Below, in pieces: positions 27,891 through 35,698 of a stretch of DNA of 64,000 nt; positions within the stretch are counted from its first letter, which is position 1; the number at the start of each line of letters is the position of its first letter. The position numbers were made by a program, and so were the translations under genes. Below the pieces are notes generated by a model. It worked only from the letters and a program-made list of their open reading frames with translations, was not told the DNA's origin and did no database searches. Source of the stretch: Alteromonas marina (GTDB lineage: Bacteria; Pseudomonadota; Gammaproteobacteria; Enterobacterales; Alteromonadaceae); assembly GCF_000808575.1 (NCBI RefSeq), contig NZ_JWLW01000019.1, positions 1 through 64,000 of the forward strand. Reading direction: 5' to 3'.

Positions 27891-29168
27891 ATGCAGCAAC
27901 ACGTGCTGATCATCGAAAATGGTGAAGGCAACCTTGAACTTATAGCGAAATTAGTACGCCGGGCAGGTCTTACCCCCGTTGGCGCGACGTCGCTGACAGA
28001 AGGCAAAGCACGGTTTTCGCAAAATATGCCGGAAACCTTTCTGTGTGCTATTGTTGCATACTCGCTTCCCGATGCACCAAAAGGCGAAGCCATCGACTTT
28101 ACGGTTGAGTCTTTCATTCCCACCATTGCTACAACAGAAAGTTTAGATAGCGCTATTCGCGATAAAGTCCTAGAACGTGACGTTGTCGATTACATTCCCA
28201 AAGAAAATTCGCAGAACTACGACTACCTCAATCGTCTTATTAGCCGATTAGAAAAAAACAAGTCTACTGGTGTCGTCGTGGTAAGCACTAATCGGGTGTT
28301 GCGCTCAAAAACCGTTTCATTACTTCAGCGCCATAATTTTATTGCGTTTGAATGCTTAACGGCTACAGACGCTATGCAATGCTTGTCTGAACACAAAAAC
28401 GTACGTCTTGTTATCACTGACAACACGTTACCTGATATGACAGGCACGCACTTTGTCGCCAGTTTAAGAAAAGCCTTTTCGAAAGAGCAGCTGGCAATTA
28501 TGGGCGTTGCTGGAGGCAAAGGCATGTTAATGTCTGCGTACTTTATTAAAAGTGGTGCAAATGACTTCTTGCGAGTGCCCTACTGTCATGAAGAGTTCTT
28601 GTGTCGCGTGATGCAGAACGTAGAATATATTGAGAGCGTTGAAGAAATTCGCCGTGTGGCCAACACCGACTATTTAACAGGTTTGCCTAACAGGCGCCAC
28701 TTCTTCTACATGGTTACTGTACAACACCAAAACCTGTCTGAGGATCACGCTCTCGCCCTTATTGACCTAGACTTTTTCAAATCGATAAACGATACCCATG
28801 GCCATGACGCCGGTGACATTGTGCTAAAAGCCATGGCGGCCCTTATTGAGTTTTATTTTCCAGACGAAATTATTTCCCGCTTTGGTGGCGAAGAGTTTTG
28901 TATATACATGCCGTCAACACCACTAAAAGAAGCCTGTGAGCGTTTAGACGACTTCAGAAAAGTGGTGGAAGCGGAAATTATTCAGCTGCCTAAAAGCGAC
29001 ATTAAAGTGACCTGCAGTATTGGGGTAAGTGGCGCCCACACTCAGCGCGTAGATAAGCTACTAAGCCTTGCCGACAAGCAGCTTTACGCCGCCAAAAATA
29101 GTGGGCGTAACCAAGTGAAGTGCGAACCACCAGATGTTCCTCAGCAAGAGCAAGCTTCACTGCTTTAG
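27891..29168 (+). CDS. Response-regulator diguanylate cyclase (REC-REC-GGDEF)
   Basis: 425 residues from the ATG at 27891; an in-frame TTG at 27882 is weaker. Two receiver-like domains precede a GGDEF domain, a PleD-like layout. The first receiver is degenerate: the phospho-acceptor position is Ala56 instead of Asp. The second keeps it (Asp177 in VITDNTLPDMTG). The active site GGEEF is at 332-336 with the substrate helix IDLDFFKSINDTHGHDAGD before it, so it should make c-di-GMP from GTP. The inhibitory RxxD site is absent. No partner kinase lies nearby. It may share a transcript with uvrD. Confidence 0.92.
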   Translation: MQQHVLIIENGEGNLELIAKLVRRAGLTPVGATSLTEGKARFSQNMPETFLCAIVAYSLPDAPKGEAIDFTVESFIPTIATTESLDSAIRDKVLERDVVDYIPKENSQNYDYLNRLISRLEKNKSTGVVVVSTNRVLRSKTVSLLQRHNFIAFECLTATDAMQCLSEHKNVRLVITDNTLPDMTGTHFVASLRKAFSKEQLAIMGVAGGKGMLMSAYFIKSGANDFLRVPYCHEEFLCRVMQNVEYIESVEEIRRVANTDYLTGLPNRRHFFYMVTVQHQNLSEDHALALIDLDFFKSINDTHGHDAGDIVLKAMAALIEFYFPDEIISRFGGEEFCIYMPSTPLKEACERLDDFRKVVEAEIIQLPKSDIKVTCSIGVSGAHTQRVDKLLSLADKQLYAAKNSGRNQVKCEPPDVPQQEQASLL

Positions 29169-29234
29169 CTTTTCACTCAATCAACCGCCGCTTAGCTGTC
29201 CGACGTTTAATTAAAGACTTGTGCGCAAAAGCCC

Positions 29235-30161
29235 CTACTCCACCGCTAGCTTTCGCGCTTTACGCTGACTGCGGTAATTAACTAGCGAGTCGGCACTAAA
29301 CAAGATAAGCGCAAACCACACAAAGCCGAAGGTTACCAAGCGCGACTCTTCAAGCGGTTCGCCGTAAAGGTAAACCGCCAGAATGAACATAAGCGTAGGG
29401 CCAATGTACTGAAAAAAGCCCAGCGTTGAATACATAATGCGCCTTGCTGCAGCGGTAAAACAAAGTAGTGGCGCGGTAGTTACAATGCCAGCCGCTAAAA
29501 TAAGGGTATTTAGCGTGGCGTCGTTATTAAATAAGTTACTGTACTCAGAGCCAAAGAAAACCCAGTAAATAATAGCGAATGGCGAGAGCATTAAAGTTTC
29601 AATGAATAGGCCGGGTAGCGAGTCTACAGCCACTTGCTTGCGCAATAAGCCATATACGCTAAAACTTCCCGCAAGCACCAGGGCAATCCACGGCACGTGG
29701 CCGTAAGAGAAAATAAGAATAGCCACGCCAATAACGGCAAGCCCAACGGCTACACGCTGTAAGTTACGCAACCTTTCACCTAAGAAAAGTCGCCCTAAAA
29801 ATACGTTGATAAGAGGGTTGATGTAATAGCCAAGGCTTGCATCAAGAATATGGTCGTTATTAATTGCCCAAATAAACAAGAGCCAATTCGCCCCGAGTAA
29901 CAACCCTGCAACGAATAAAATCTGCATAACGCGCTTATTGCGAAGGGCGGCGCCCACTTTGGGCCACTGCTTTAGCGCGGCTATAAGCCCAACCAACAGC
30001 ACCACAGACCAAATTACCCTGTGCATTAGGATTTCAGTAGCCGGCAATACCATCAACTGTTTGAAATAAACAGGTGCAACACCCCACATGCTATATGCGG
30101 CAATTGCACAAATAACGCCGACTTGAGCGGCACTGGCTTGCTTAGACAAGACTGACTCCAA
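29235..30161 (-). CDS. rarD: RarD-type EamA permease
   Basis: 308 residues, ten membrane segments in two EamA repeats. The start AAYSMWGVAPVYFKQL and the segment LMHRVIWSVVLL match RarD, a family named after chloramphenicol sensitivity in Pseudomonas; the transported compound is unknown. It is inner-membrane. It is transcribed alone, convergent with the diguanylate cyclase. Confidence 0.85.
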   Translation of the reverse strand: MESVLSKQASAAQVGVICAIAAYSMWGVAPVYFKQLMVLPATEILMHRVIWSVVLLVGLIAALKQWPKVGAALRNKRVMQILFVAGLLLGANWLLFIWAINNDHILDASLGYYINPLINVFLGRLFLGERLRNLQRVAVGLAVIGVAILIFSYGHVPWIALVLAGSFSVYGLLRKQVAVDSLPGLFIETLMLSPFAIIYWVFFGSEYSNLFNNDATLNTLILAAGIVTTAPLLCFTAAARRIMYSTLGFFQYIGPTLMFILAVYLYGEPLEESRLVTFGFVWFALILFSADSLVNYRSQRKARKLAVE

Positions 30162-30285
30162 CGAAATTCGGGGGAAGAAGGCGCGTATTGTTTATCAGGT
30201 TAAGTGAATACACAACCCTTAACGCTTTCCAATGCGGCAAAGGACGTGTAACAAGCGGCATAATTAATGAAACGTAATTAACAAA

Positions 30286-30327
30286 AAATGAAAAAGCCCC
30301 ACTAAATGTGCTCATTCAATGGGGCCT
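30286..30327 (-). terminator. Terminator of mgtE
   Basis: On the minus strand GGCCCCATTGAAT pairs, with mismatches, with ATTTAGTGGGGC around a short loop, followed by a TTTTTC run (30291-30326 on the plus strand reads AAAAAGCCCC to GGGGCC). It lies just after the mgtE stop. Confidence 0.8.
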
Positions 30328-30378
30328 AAGATGCGTTCGTCATGAAAAAACAGGACAATGTTTTTCGCGGGAATGGTG

Positions 30379-31716
30379 CTACAGCAGAAACAGTGTGCCC
30401 AAACCTAAGAATGCTACAAAGCCTACAATGTCGGTTACGGTAGTCAAAATGACCGACCCCGACAGCGCAGGGTCTATTTTCAGCTTGTCCAATATTACAG
30501 GCACAAATACGCCTGCAAGTGCGGCAGCTACAATGTTGAACAGTATGGCCAAACAGATAACCAACCCTAACATGGCATCGGTAAACCAGAAATAAGCAAC
30601 AACGCCAATTACTAAGGCCCAAATCACGCCATTAACGCCGCCTACTTTAAGCTCTTTCACCATCAGCGCTCGTAAGTTGGCAGGCGTGACCTGCCCCAAC
30701 GCCAAGCCGCGTACAATCAGGGTTAGCGTTTGACTACCTGCAATGCCTCCCATACTTGCCACTACCGGCATCAGTACCGCAAGGGCAACCACTTGTTGAA
30801 GGGTGCCTTCGAACAATCCAATAAACCACGAAGCTAAAAATGCGGTAAGCAAGTTGATGCCAAGCCAAAGGGCACGATTTTTCGCACTTTTCGCCACAGG
30901 CGAGAATAAATCTTCGTCCTCATCCATACCGGCCGAAGCCATCACTTGGCGTTCGTAAAACTCGTTGACCAACTCACTTGCAGAGGTCACATCTAATCGG
31001 CCGAGAAGCTTGTTGTTTTCGTCAACTACCGGCAGCGACGCAAGCCCAGAACGTTGAACAAGTAGCGACGCATTCATTGTGTCGTCAGCCCCTTGAATGG
31101 TCGTCACACTTTCTTCCGACAAGTCGAATAGCGACACGTGATCTTGCGCATTGAAGAGGTGGCTAATTTTAACCAGCGCGGAAAATTGACCTGAGCGGTT
31201 AACCAAAAAAATGCTGTCACAATGCTGAGGTATGTCACGTCTTAATAAGCGTAGCCCTTCGCGCACTTTCGCGTTCGAAGGTAACACTAACTGCTCGTGG
31301 TTAACCCAGTGCCCTATTTGGTTATCGGGGAATTGTGTCGCTTCTCTGAAGTACTTACGCTCTTTAGAATCAAGTGATTCATAGGCCATATCGACAAGCC
31401 GTTTTGGCAATGAATCGAGTAGTTCCAGTAAATCTTCTGCGTCAATATCAGCAAAAATAGACGCCCATTCGTCGTGCGGCGTATTGTCGATAAGAATTTC
31501 ACGGGGGTCGCTACGCATCTCAACCAATACGTCGAGCTTACGGTCGCGAGGAATGCCTTCCCATACCGCCAAACGTTTTTCTACGGGCAACGATTCTAAC
31601 AGTGATGCGATGTATACCTCGTCTTGTCCCGCAAGGGTGGCTAACAAGGTCGCCGGATCGTCACCCATACTTTCGGTAACAATCTCTTCAATTAAATCTG
31701 GTAATGGCTCTGCCAT
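30379..31716 (-). CDS. mgtE: MgtE-family magnesium transporter
   Basis: 445 residues from the ATG at 31716, chosen because a strong GGGAGGTG ribosome site lies five bases upstream; an ATG nine codons further up has none. Order: N-terminal superhelical MgtE_N domain (about 15-120), a CBS pair (about 135-255, with VVDENNKLLGRLD), then five membrane helices with the channel segments PVVASMGGIAGSQ and LAGVFVPVILDKL. The cytoplasmic domains sense Mg and gate the pore; Co is also carried. No Mg riboswitch (M-box) is apparent in the short upstream region. Confidence 0.95.
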   Translation of the reverse strand: MAEPLPDLIEEIVTESMGDDPATLLATLAGQDEVYIASLLESLPVEKRLAVWEGIPRDRKLDVLVEMRSDPREILIDNTPHDEWASIFADIDAEDLLELLDSLPKRLVDMAYESLDSKERKYFREATQFPDNQIGHWVNHEQLVLPSNAKVREGLRLLRRDIPQHCDSIFLVNRSGQFSALVKISHLFNAQDHVSLFDLSEESVTTIQGADDTMNASLLVQRSGLASLPVVDENNKLLGRLDVTSASELVNEFYERQVMASAGMDEDEDLFSPVAKSAKNRALWLGINLLTAFLASWFIGLFEGTLQQVVALAVLMPVVASMGGIAGSQTLTLIVRGLALGQVTPANLRALMVKELKVGGVNGVIWALVIGVVAYFWFTDAMLGLVICLAILFNIVAAALAGVFVPVILDKLKIDPALSGSVILTTVTDIVGFVAFLGLGTLFLL

Positions 31717-31802
31717 GCTACACCTCCCGTTAATACCGCTCACTTCCTTTACACAACGTCACAACAGGCATTGTGGGATGATGCAAACCTATTAAGACAC
31801 TG

Positions 31803-32315
31803 CTATCCCAGCATATACGTACCCGTGCCAAAGGCTATATGATCGCCTTTTTCGTTGTGCAATTCCATTCTACAAACCACTAATTTACTGCCCTTGCGTA
31901 TAATCGTGGCTGTCGCAACAAAGCGCTCGCCTCTTCCCGGCCTTAAGTAGTCAACGCGCATATCGACCGTGCCCATGGTGGGCAATCTAACTTGAAGGTC
32001 CGCAAGGTGTTCACGTGCGGTTTGTTTGATGGTTTCTACAATTGAAACTAAACCACCGATGGTGTCTAGCATAGTCGCTGTTACACCGCCGTGTAGGATT
32101 TTTTGCATTGGATTGCCGGTTAGCGCTGGTTGCCAATCAAGGTGCAGGGAGATCTGTGTATCCAGCCCCTCTCCTTCGGTAACAAATTCCAAGCCCAGCA
32201 ACTGGTTAAACGGCATAGTATCACGAAAAAGCGCAATTACATGTTTAATCATTAGTTCGTGGTTTAGTGTTTTGCTGCCCTTAGCTTCGTCTTTATTAGT
32301 CGTTTTGTTATCCAC
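31803..32315 (-). CDS. PaaI-type hotdog thioesterase
   Basis: 170 residues from the GTG at 32315, preferred because AAGGAAAG lies about five bases upstream; the reading frame is open for another 34 codons, but that part looks non-native. The hotdog signature is KILHGGVTATMLDTIGG, with the catalytic His-Gly-Gly, then MRVDYLRPGRG. It is likely an acyl-CoA thioesterase of unknown chain preference. It lies 86 bp upstream of mgtE, same strand. Confidence 0.8.
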   Translation of the reverse strand: MDNKTTNKDEAKGSKTLNHELMIKHVIALFRDTMPFNQLLGLEFVTEGEGLDTQISLHLDWQPALTGNPMQKILHGGVTATMLDTIGGLVSIVETIKQTAREHLADLQVRLPTMGTVDMRVDYLRPGRGERFVATATIIRKGSKLVVCRMELHNEKGDHIAFGTGTYMLG

Positions 32316-32528
32316 TCGCTTTCCTTGATGAATTGATATTTGTAATGTGCTTATAAGCAACATTACTACCGAAAGTAAGTTTGACGGAAATTCATCCAAC
32401 CAATGATGTTGAATCAAAATAAATTATAAGAGCTGCTGCCCCTCTGCTCAGGACTATCGCTGAATTTTAGTCTAGTTTTTTAAATTGCCCCGTGAAGACG
32501 TCGCCAAAAACGCGTAAAATCCAGCGCC

Positions 32529-34370
32529 ATGACAACTGCAATAGCTCCATCAGAATTAGCGCCAGAAACGCAACGTGTAAAAACACCAGAAACCGTCTTA
32601 AAAGATGTATTTGGTTACGATGCTTTTCGCGACGGTCAAGGCGAAGTTATTCACCAAGTATGTGAAGGTAAAGACGCACTCGTTTTGCTTCCAACAGGTG
32701 GAGGCAAGTCGCTCTGCTATCAAATTCCTGCGTTAGTGCGCCAGGGCACCGCTATTGTTGTGTCACCGCTCATATCGCTTATGCAGGACCAAGTAGAACA
32801 GCTTAAAGCACTGGGCGTAAAAGCTGCTTATCTCAATTCAACGCTAGAAGCAGACGAACAAGCGCGCATAAATGACGCACTGCAAGCTGGCAAACTGGAT
32901 TTGCTGTACGTGTCGCCTGAGCGTTTAATGCAGTACTATTTTCAGCAGTCGCTGGCACACGCCGACATTGCCTTATTTGCCATTGATGAAGCGCACTGCG
33001 TTTCCCATTGGGGGCACGATTTCAGGCAGGATTATCGCGCTCTGGGGCAAATAAAGTCTCGCTTCCCCTCTATTCCTGTTATTGGACTCACAGCGACTGC
33101 AGATTCGGCCACCCAAGCAGACATACTGACGCAGCTAAACCTTAACGACCCGCTGGTTTATAAAGGCAGCTTCGACAGACCCAATATTCGCTACCGCGTA
33201 ATGAGCAAGTACAAAGCCTTTGACCAAGTTGTTGCTTACGTAAAACAGCAAGAAGGTAGCGGCATTATTTACTGTAACAGTCGCGCGAAAGTCGACGACC
33301 TGCACGCTAAATTATTCAGACAAGGCTTTCGCTGTGCGGCCTATCACGCAGGTATGGATAACGACGAGCGAGAGTTGGTACAGCGCCAGTTCCTTAACGA
33401 CAAAATTGATATTGTGGTGGCCACCGTTGCCTTTGGCATGGGTATCAACAAATCGAACGTGCGTTATGTGGTTCACCACGACGTTCCGCGCAGTGTTGAA
33501 AGCTATTATCAGGAGACCGGCCGAGCGGGGCGAGACGGCCTAGAGTCTGAAGCTTTACTATTATTTGACGAAAAAGACGCAGCCCGTGTAAAACAGTGGA
33601 TAGAGCAAGGGGAAATAGCCGAGCGCAACCAAATAGAGTTACAAAAATTTGCGGCTATGGAAGCTTTTTCAGAAGCGCAAACCTGTCGTAGACAAGTACT
33701 CCTGAACTACTTTTCGCAGTTCAGCGACAGCGCCTGTGGCAACTGCGACATTTGCCTAGACCCACCTAAGATGATCGACGGTTTGGTGATTGCACAAAAA
33801 GTACTGTCGTGTGTACTTCGGCTCTCACAGCAAGCCTCTAGCCAGTATGTCATTGATGTGTTGCGAGGCAAGCAGCTTAGGCGCCTTCAGGAAGCAGGCC
33901 ACCACCAGCTTTCCACGTACGGCATAGGTAAAGATAAATCGGATAGCTACTGGCACAACATTATCAACCAGCTTGTTCATAAAGGCCTTATACGCGTTGA
34001 TATTACCGCCCATGCCGCATTGCGCTTAACCGAGGCCGCTCGGCCTGTGCTAAAAGGTGAAGTAGCGGTTCAGCTTGCCGTTCCGCGGCTTGAATTTAAG
34101 CCCGACAAGAAAAAAGCAAAACAAGCGCCTGCAAACTACGACCGAACGTTGTTCACTCGTCTTAAGCACTTACGCAAAGTGTTGGCCGAAGAAAATGAAG
34201 TGCCGCCGTATGTGGTATTTAGTGACGCCACCTTAGTGGATATGGCGTGTAAACTCCCCACTACGCACAACACCTTGCTTGATGTAAGCGGCGTAGGCCA
34301 AACCAAACTCGAACGCTATGGTGATGCCTTCATTCAGCTTATTGATGATTACATAAATCGAGAGCACTGA
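32529..34370 (+). CDS. recQ: ATP-dependent DNA helicase RecQ
   Basis: 613 residues, E. coli has 609. It is the 3'-5' helicase of the RecF pathway. Motifs: LPTGGGKSLCYQIPAL (Walker A), SPLISLMQDQV, DEAHCVSHWGHDFR (DEAH plus the aromatic-rich loop), LTATAD, VATVAFGMGINKSNVRYVVHHDVPRS and QETGRAGRDG. The RecQ-Ct zinc cysteines are CRRQVLLNYF and CGNCDIC. The HRDC domain is at the C-terminus (about 530-605). It is transcribed from a region divergent from the hotdog gene. Confidence 0.97.
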   Translation: MTTAIAPSELAPETQRVKTPETVLKDVFGYDAFRDGQGEVIHQVCEGKDALVLLPTGGGKSLCYQIPALVRQGTAIVVSPLISLMQDQVEQLKALGVKAAYLNSTLEADEQARINDALQAGKLDLLYVSPERLMQYYFQQSLAHADIALFAIDEAHCVSHWGHDFRQDYRALGQIKSRFPSIPVIGLTATADSATQADILTQLNLNDPLVYKGSFDRPNIRYRVMSKYKAFDQVVAYVKQQEGSGIIYCNSRAKVDDLHAKLFRQGFRCAAYHAGMDNDERELVQRQFLNDKIDIVVATVAFGMGINKSNVRYVVHHDVPRSVESYYQETGRAGRDGLESEALLLFDEKDAARVKQWIEQGEIAERNQIELQKFAAMEAFSEAQTCRRQVLLNYFSQFSDSACGNCDICLDPPKMIDGLVIAQKVLSCVLRLSQQASSQYVIDVLRGKQLRRLQEAGHHQLSTYGIGKDKSDSYWHNIINQLVHKGLIRVDITAHAALRLTEAARPVLKGEVAVQLAVPRLEFKPDKKKAKQAPANYDRTLFTRLKHLRKVLAEENEVPPYVVFSDATLVDMACKLPTTHNTLLDVSGVGQTKLERYGDAFIQLIDDYINREH

Positions 34371-34455
34371 GGGCTTGCAGGCCAACTAGATTCTGTTTTC
34401 CAGCTGGCCGCAGGGTTTGCACAAAGTAAAAGTGCACGCAGTAGAGATAAACACA

Positions 34456-35124
34456 CTAGGCGTAAGCGTATTCTCCCCCTTTCTCAAGCGCCGCTTTGTA
34501 GGCTTCTCTGGCATGAACTCGTTTTACGTAACCTTGAATGGCAGTAAAGTCCTTCGCACGCCCGCTGGCCACCAACGACTCTAACGGAAATATCATTTGA
34601 ACATCAGCGCCACTGGGTGCGTCACCCGCAAACCAGGTATTTTTCGATAAGTAAGATTCCACATAGCGTAAGCTCTGCGCTAAATTAGGGCCATAATAGG
34701 CATTTAAAATACCGTCTATCAGTTTGTTAGTAATTGGCTTAATAAAGAAAGGCTTCGAACCTTTTTGACGCGCTTTCTCCAGCACTAAGTTTGCCACTAG
34801 TGGCGGCATTAGCGAACCTTCAGCGAAATGCAGCCAAAACCAATACTGTTGAAGTGCCTCTGGGTCTTGAGGTACAGAAAATGCGTCTGTAGCGTGGTGG
34901 CGAACAAGGTATTCCACAATAGCACCAGACTCGGCAATGGCACCGTGCGGCGTAGTAAGCACCGGAGAGCGTCCCAGTGGATGAACAGCGCGCAATGAAT
35001 CCGGCGCTAGGTTCGTTTTACTGTCTCGTTGATAGAATTCTATTTTGTACTCTACGCCTAGCTCTTCAAGAAGCCACAAAATTCGCTGCGAGCGAGAGTT
35101 ATTTAAATGGTGAAGTGTTAGCAT
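34456..35124 (-). CDS. Glutathione S-transferase family protein
   Basis: 222 residues. Thioredoxin-like N-domain (1-78) with LHHLNNSRSQRILWLLEELG, in which a Ser (NNSRSQ) takes the usual catalytic place, HPLGRSPVLT (cis-Pro) and AIAESGAIVEYL (glutathione gamma-Glu binding). The rest is an all-helical C-domain. The exact role (detoxification, reductase or other) cannot be told. It starts at the ATG of MLTLHHLNN. Single gene, convergent with recQ. Confidence 0.85.
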   Translation of the reverse strand: MLTLHHLNNSRSQRILWLLEELGVEYKIEFYQRDSKTNLAPDSLRAVHPLGRSPVLTTPHGAIAESGAIVEYLVRHHATDAFSVPQDPEALQQYWFWLHFAEGSLMPPLVANLVLEKARQKGSKPFFIKPITNKLIDGILNAYYGPNLAQSLRYVESYLSKNTWFAGDAPSGADVQMIFPLESLVASGRAKDFTAIQGYVKRVHAREAYKAALEKGGEYAYA

Positions 35125-35229
35125 ACCCCGTCCTTAATACGCTTAGATTAACGCTATTGTTTTTGTGTTGTACTATATACACTTTATAAAGCAAGCAGGT
35201 TTACAATAACCAGCGAATTGATAAGTTCT

Positions 35230-35547
35230 ATGCAAAATCTCACTAAAGAAGACATTCAACAGCACGCCGTGGTTAACGAACAAAGCGTAGAAATCCGCGT
35301 TGCATTACCTTTAACGCCTCTTAAAACTCAGCAATGGGCAGAAAAATTTTGCGGCTTGTTTGATTTCAAGCTTTCAGAAACAGATTGGGGAGCCGACCGG
35401 TTTCAGGCAGTGATCACGGCAAACAAAGGTGATACAGATTTGCAATGTATGCTTTGTATAGAGTGGCTTTGCGAAGCAATATGGCTAGAGCCTATAGGTA
35501 CACAGCAGTCACCATCCATTATTTTAAACTACTTGATTCAACAATAG
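35230..35547 (+). CDS. Small hypothetical protein (105 aa)
   Basis: Start at the ATG at 35230; a TTG at 35218 would add four residues. It is soluble and acidic with an alternating strand/helix pattern and two close Cys residues in LQCMLCIEWLCEAIWLEP. I do not recognise a family with certainty (it resembles small DUF3630-like proteins of marine gammaproteobacteria). It is divergent from the GST gene. No clear Shine-Dalgarno. Confidence 0.55.
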   Translation: MQNLTKEDIQQHAVVNEQSVEIRVALPLTPLKTQQWAEKFCGLFDFKLSETDWGADRFQAVITANKGDTDLQCMLCIEWLCEAIWLEPIGTQQSPSIILNYLIQQ

Positions 35548-35698
35548 TGTAAGCCTTGTCACTTTACGTTGGGTTTGGCTTTTCATTAAAACTAGTATTA
35601 TTCTAAGGAAAATCCCCGAGGGACGAGAGGGCTAAGCGATATATATTTTGCCTTCAAAAAACACCGCCCTCTTACTATGCGGTTCAAGGAATTAACGA
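35548..35698 (+). promoter_or_regulatory. Leader of the GGDEF-EAL gene
   Basis: It contains a separated inverted repeat AGAGGGC (35626-35632) and GCCCTCT (35666-35672), with a 33-base AT-rich middle, then AAGGA (35686-35690) eight bases before a GTG start. No c-di-GMP riboswitch signature is visible. The repeat could be a leader structure or chance. Confidence 0.3.
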
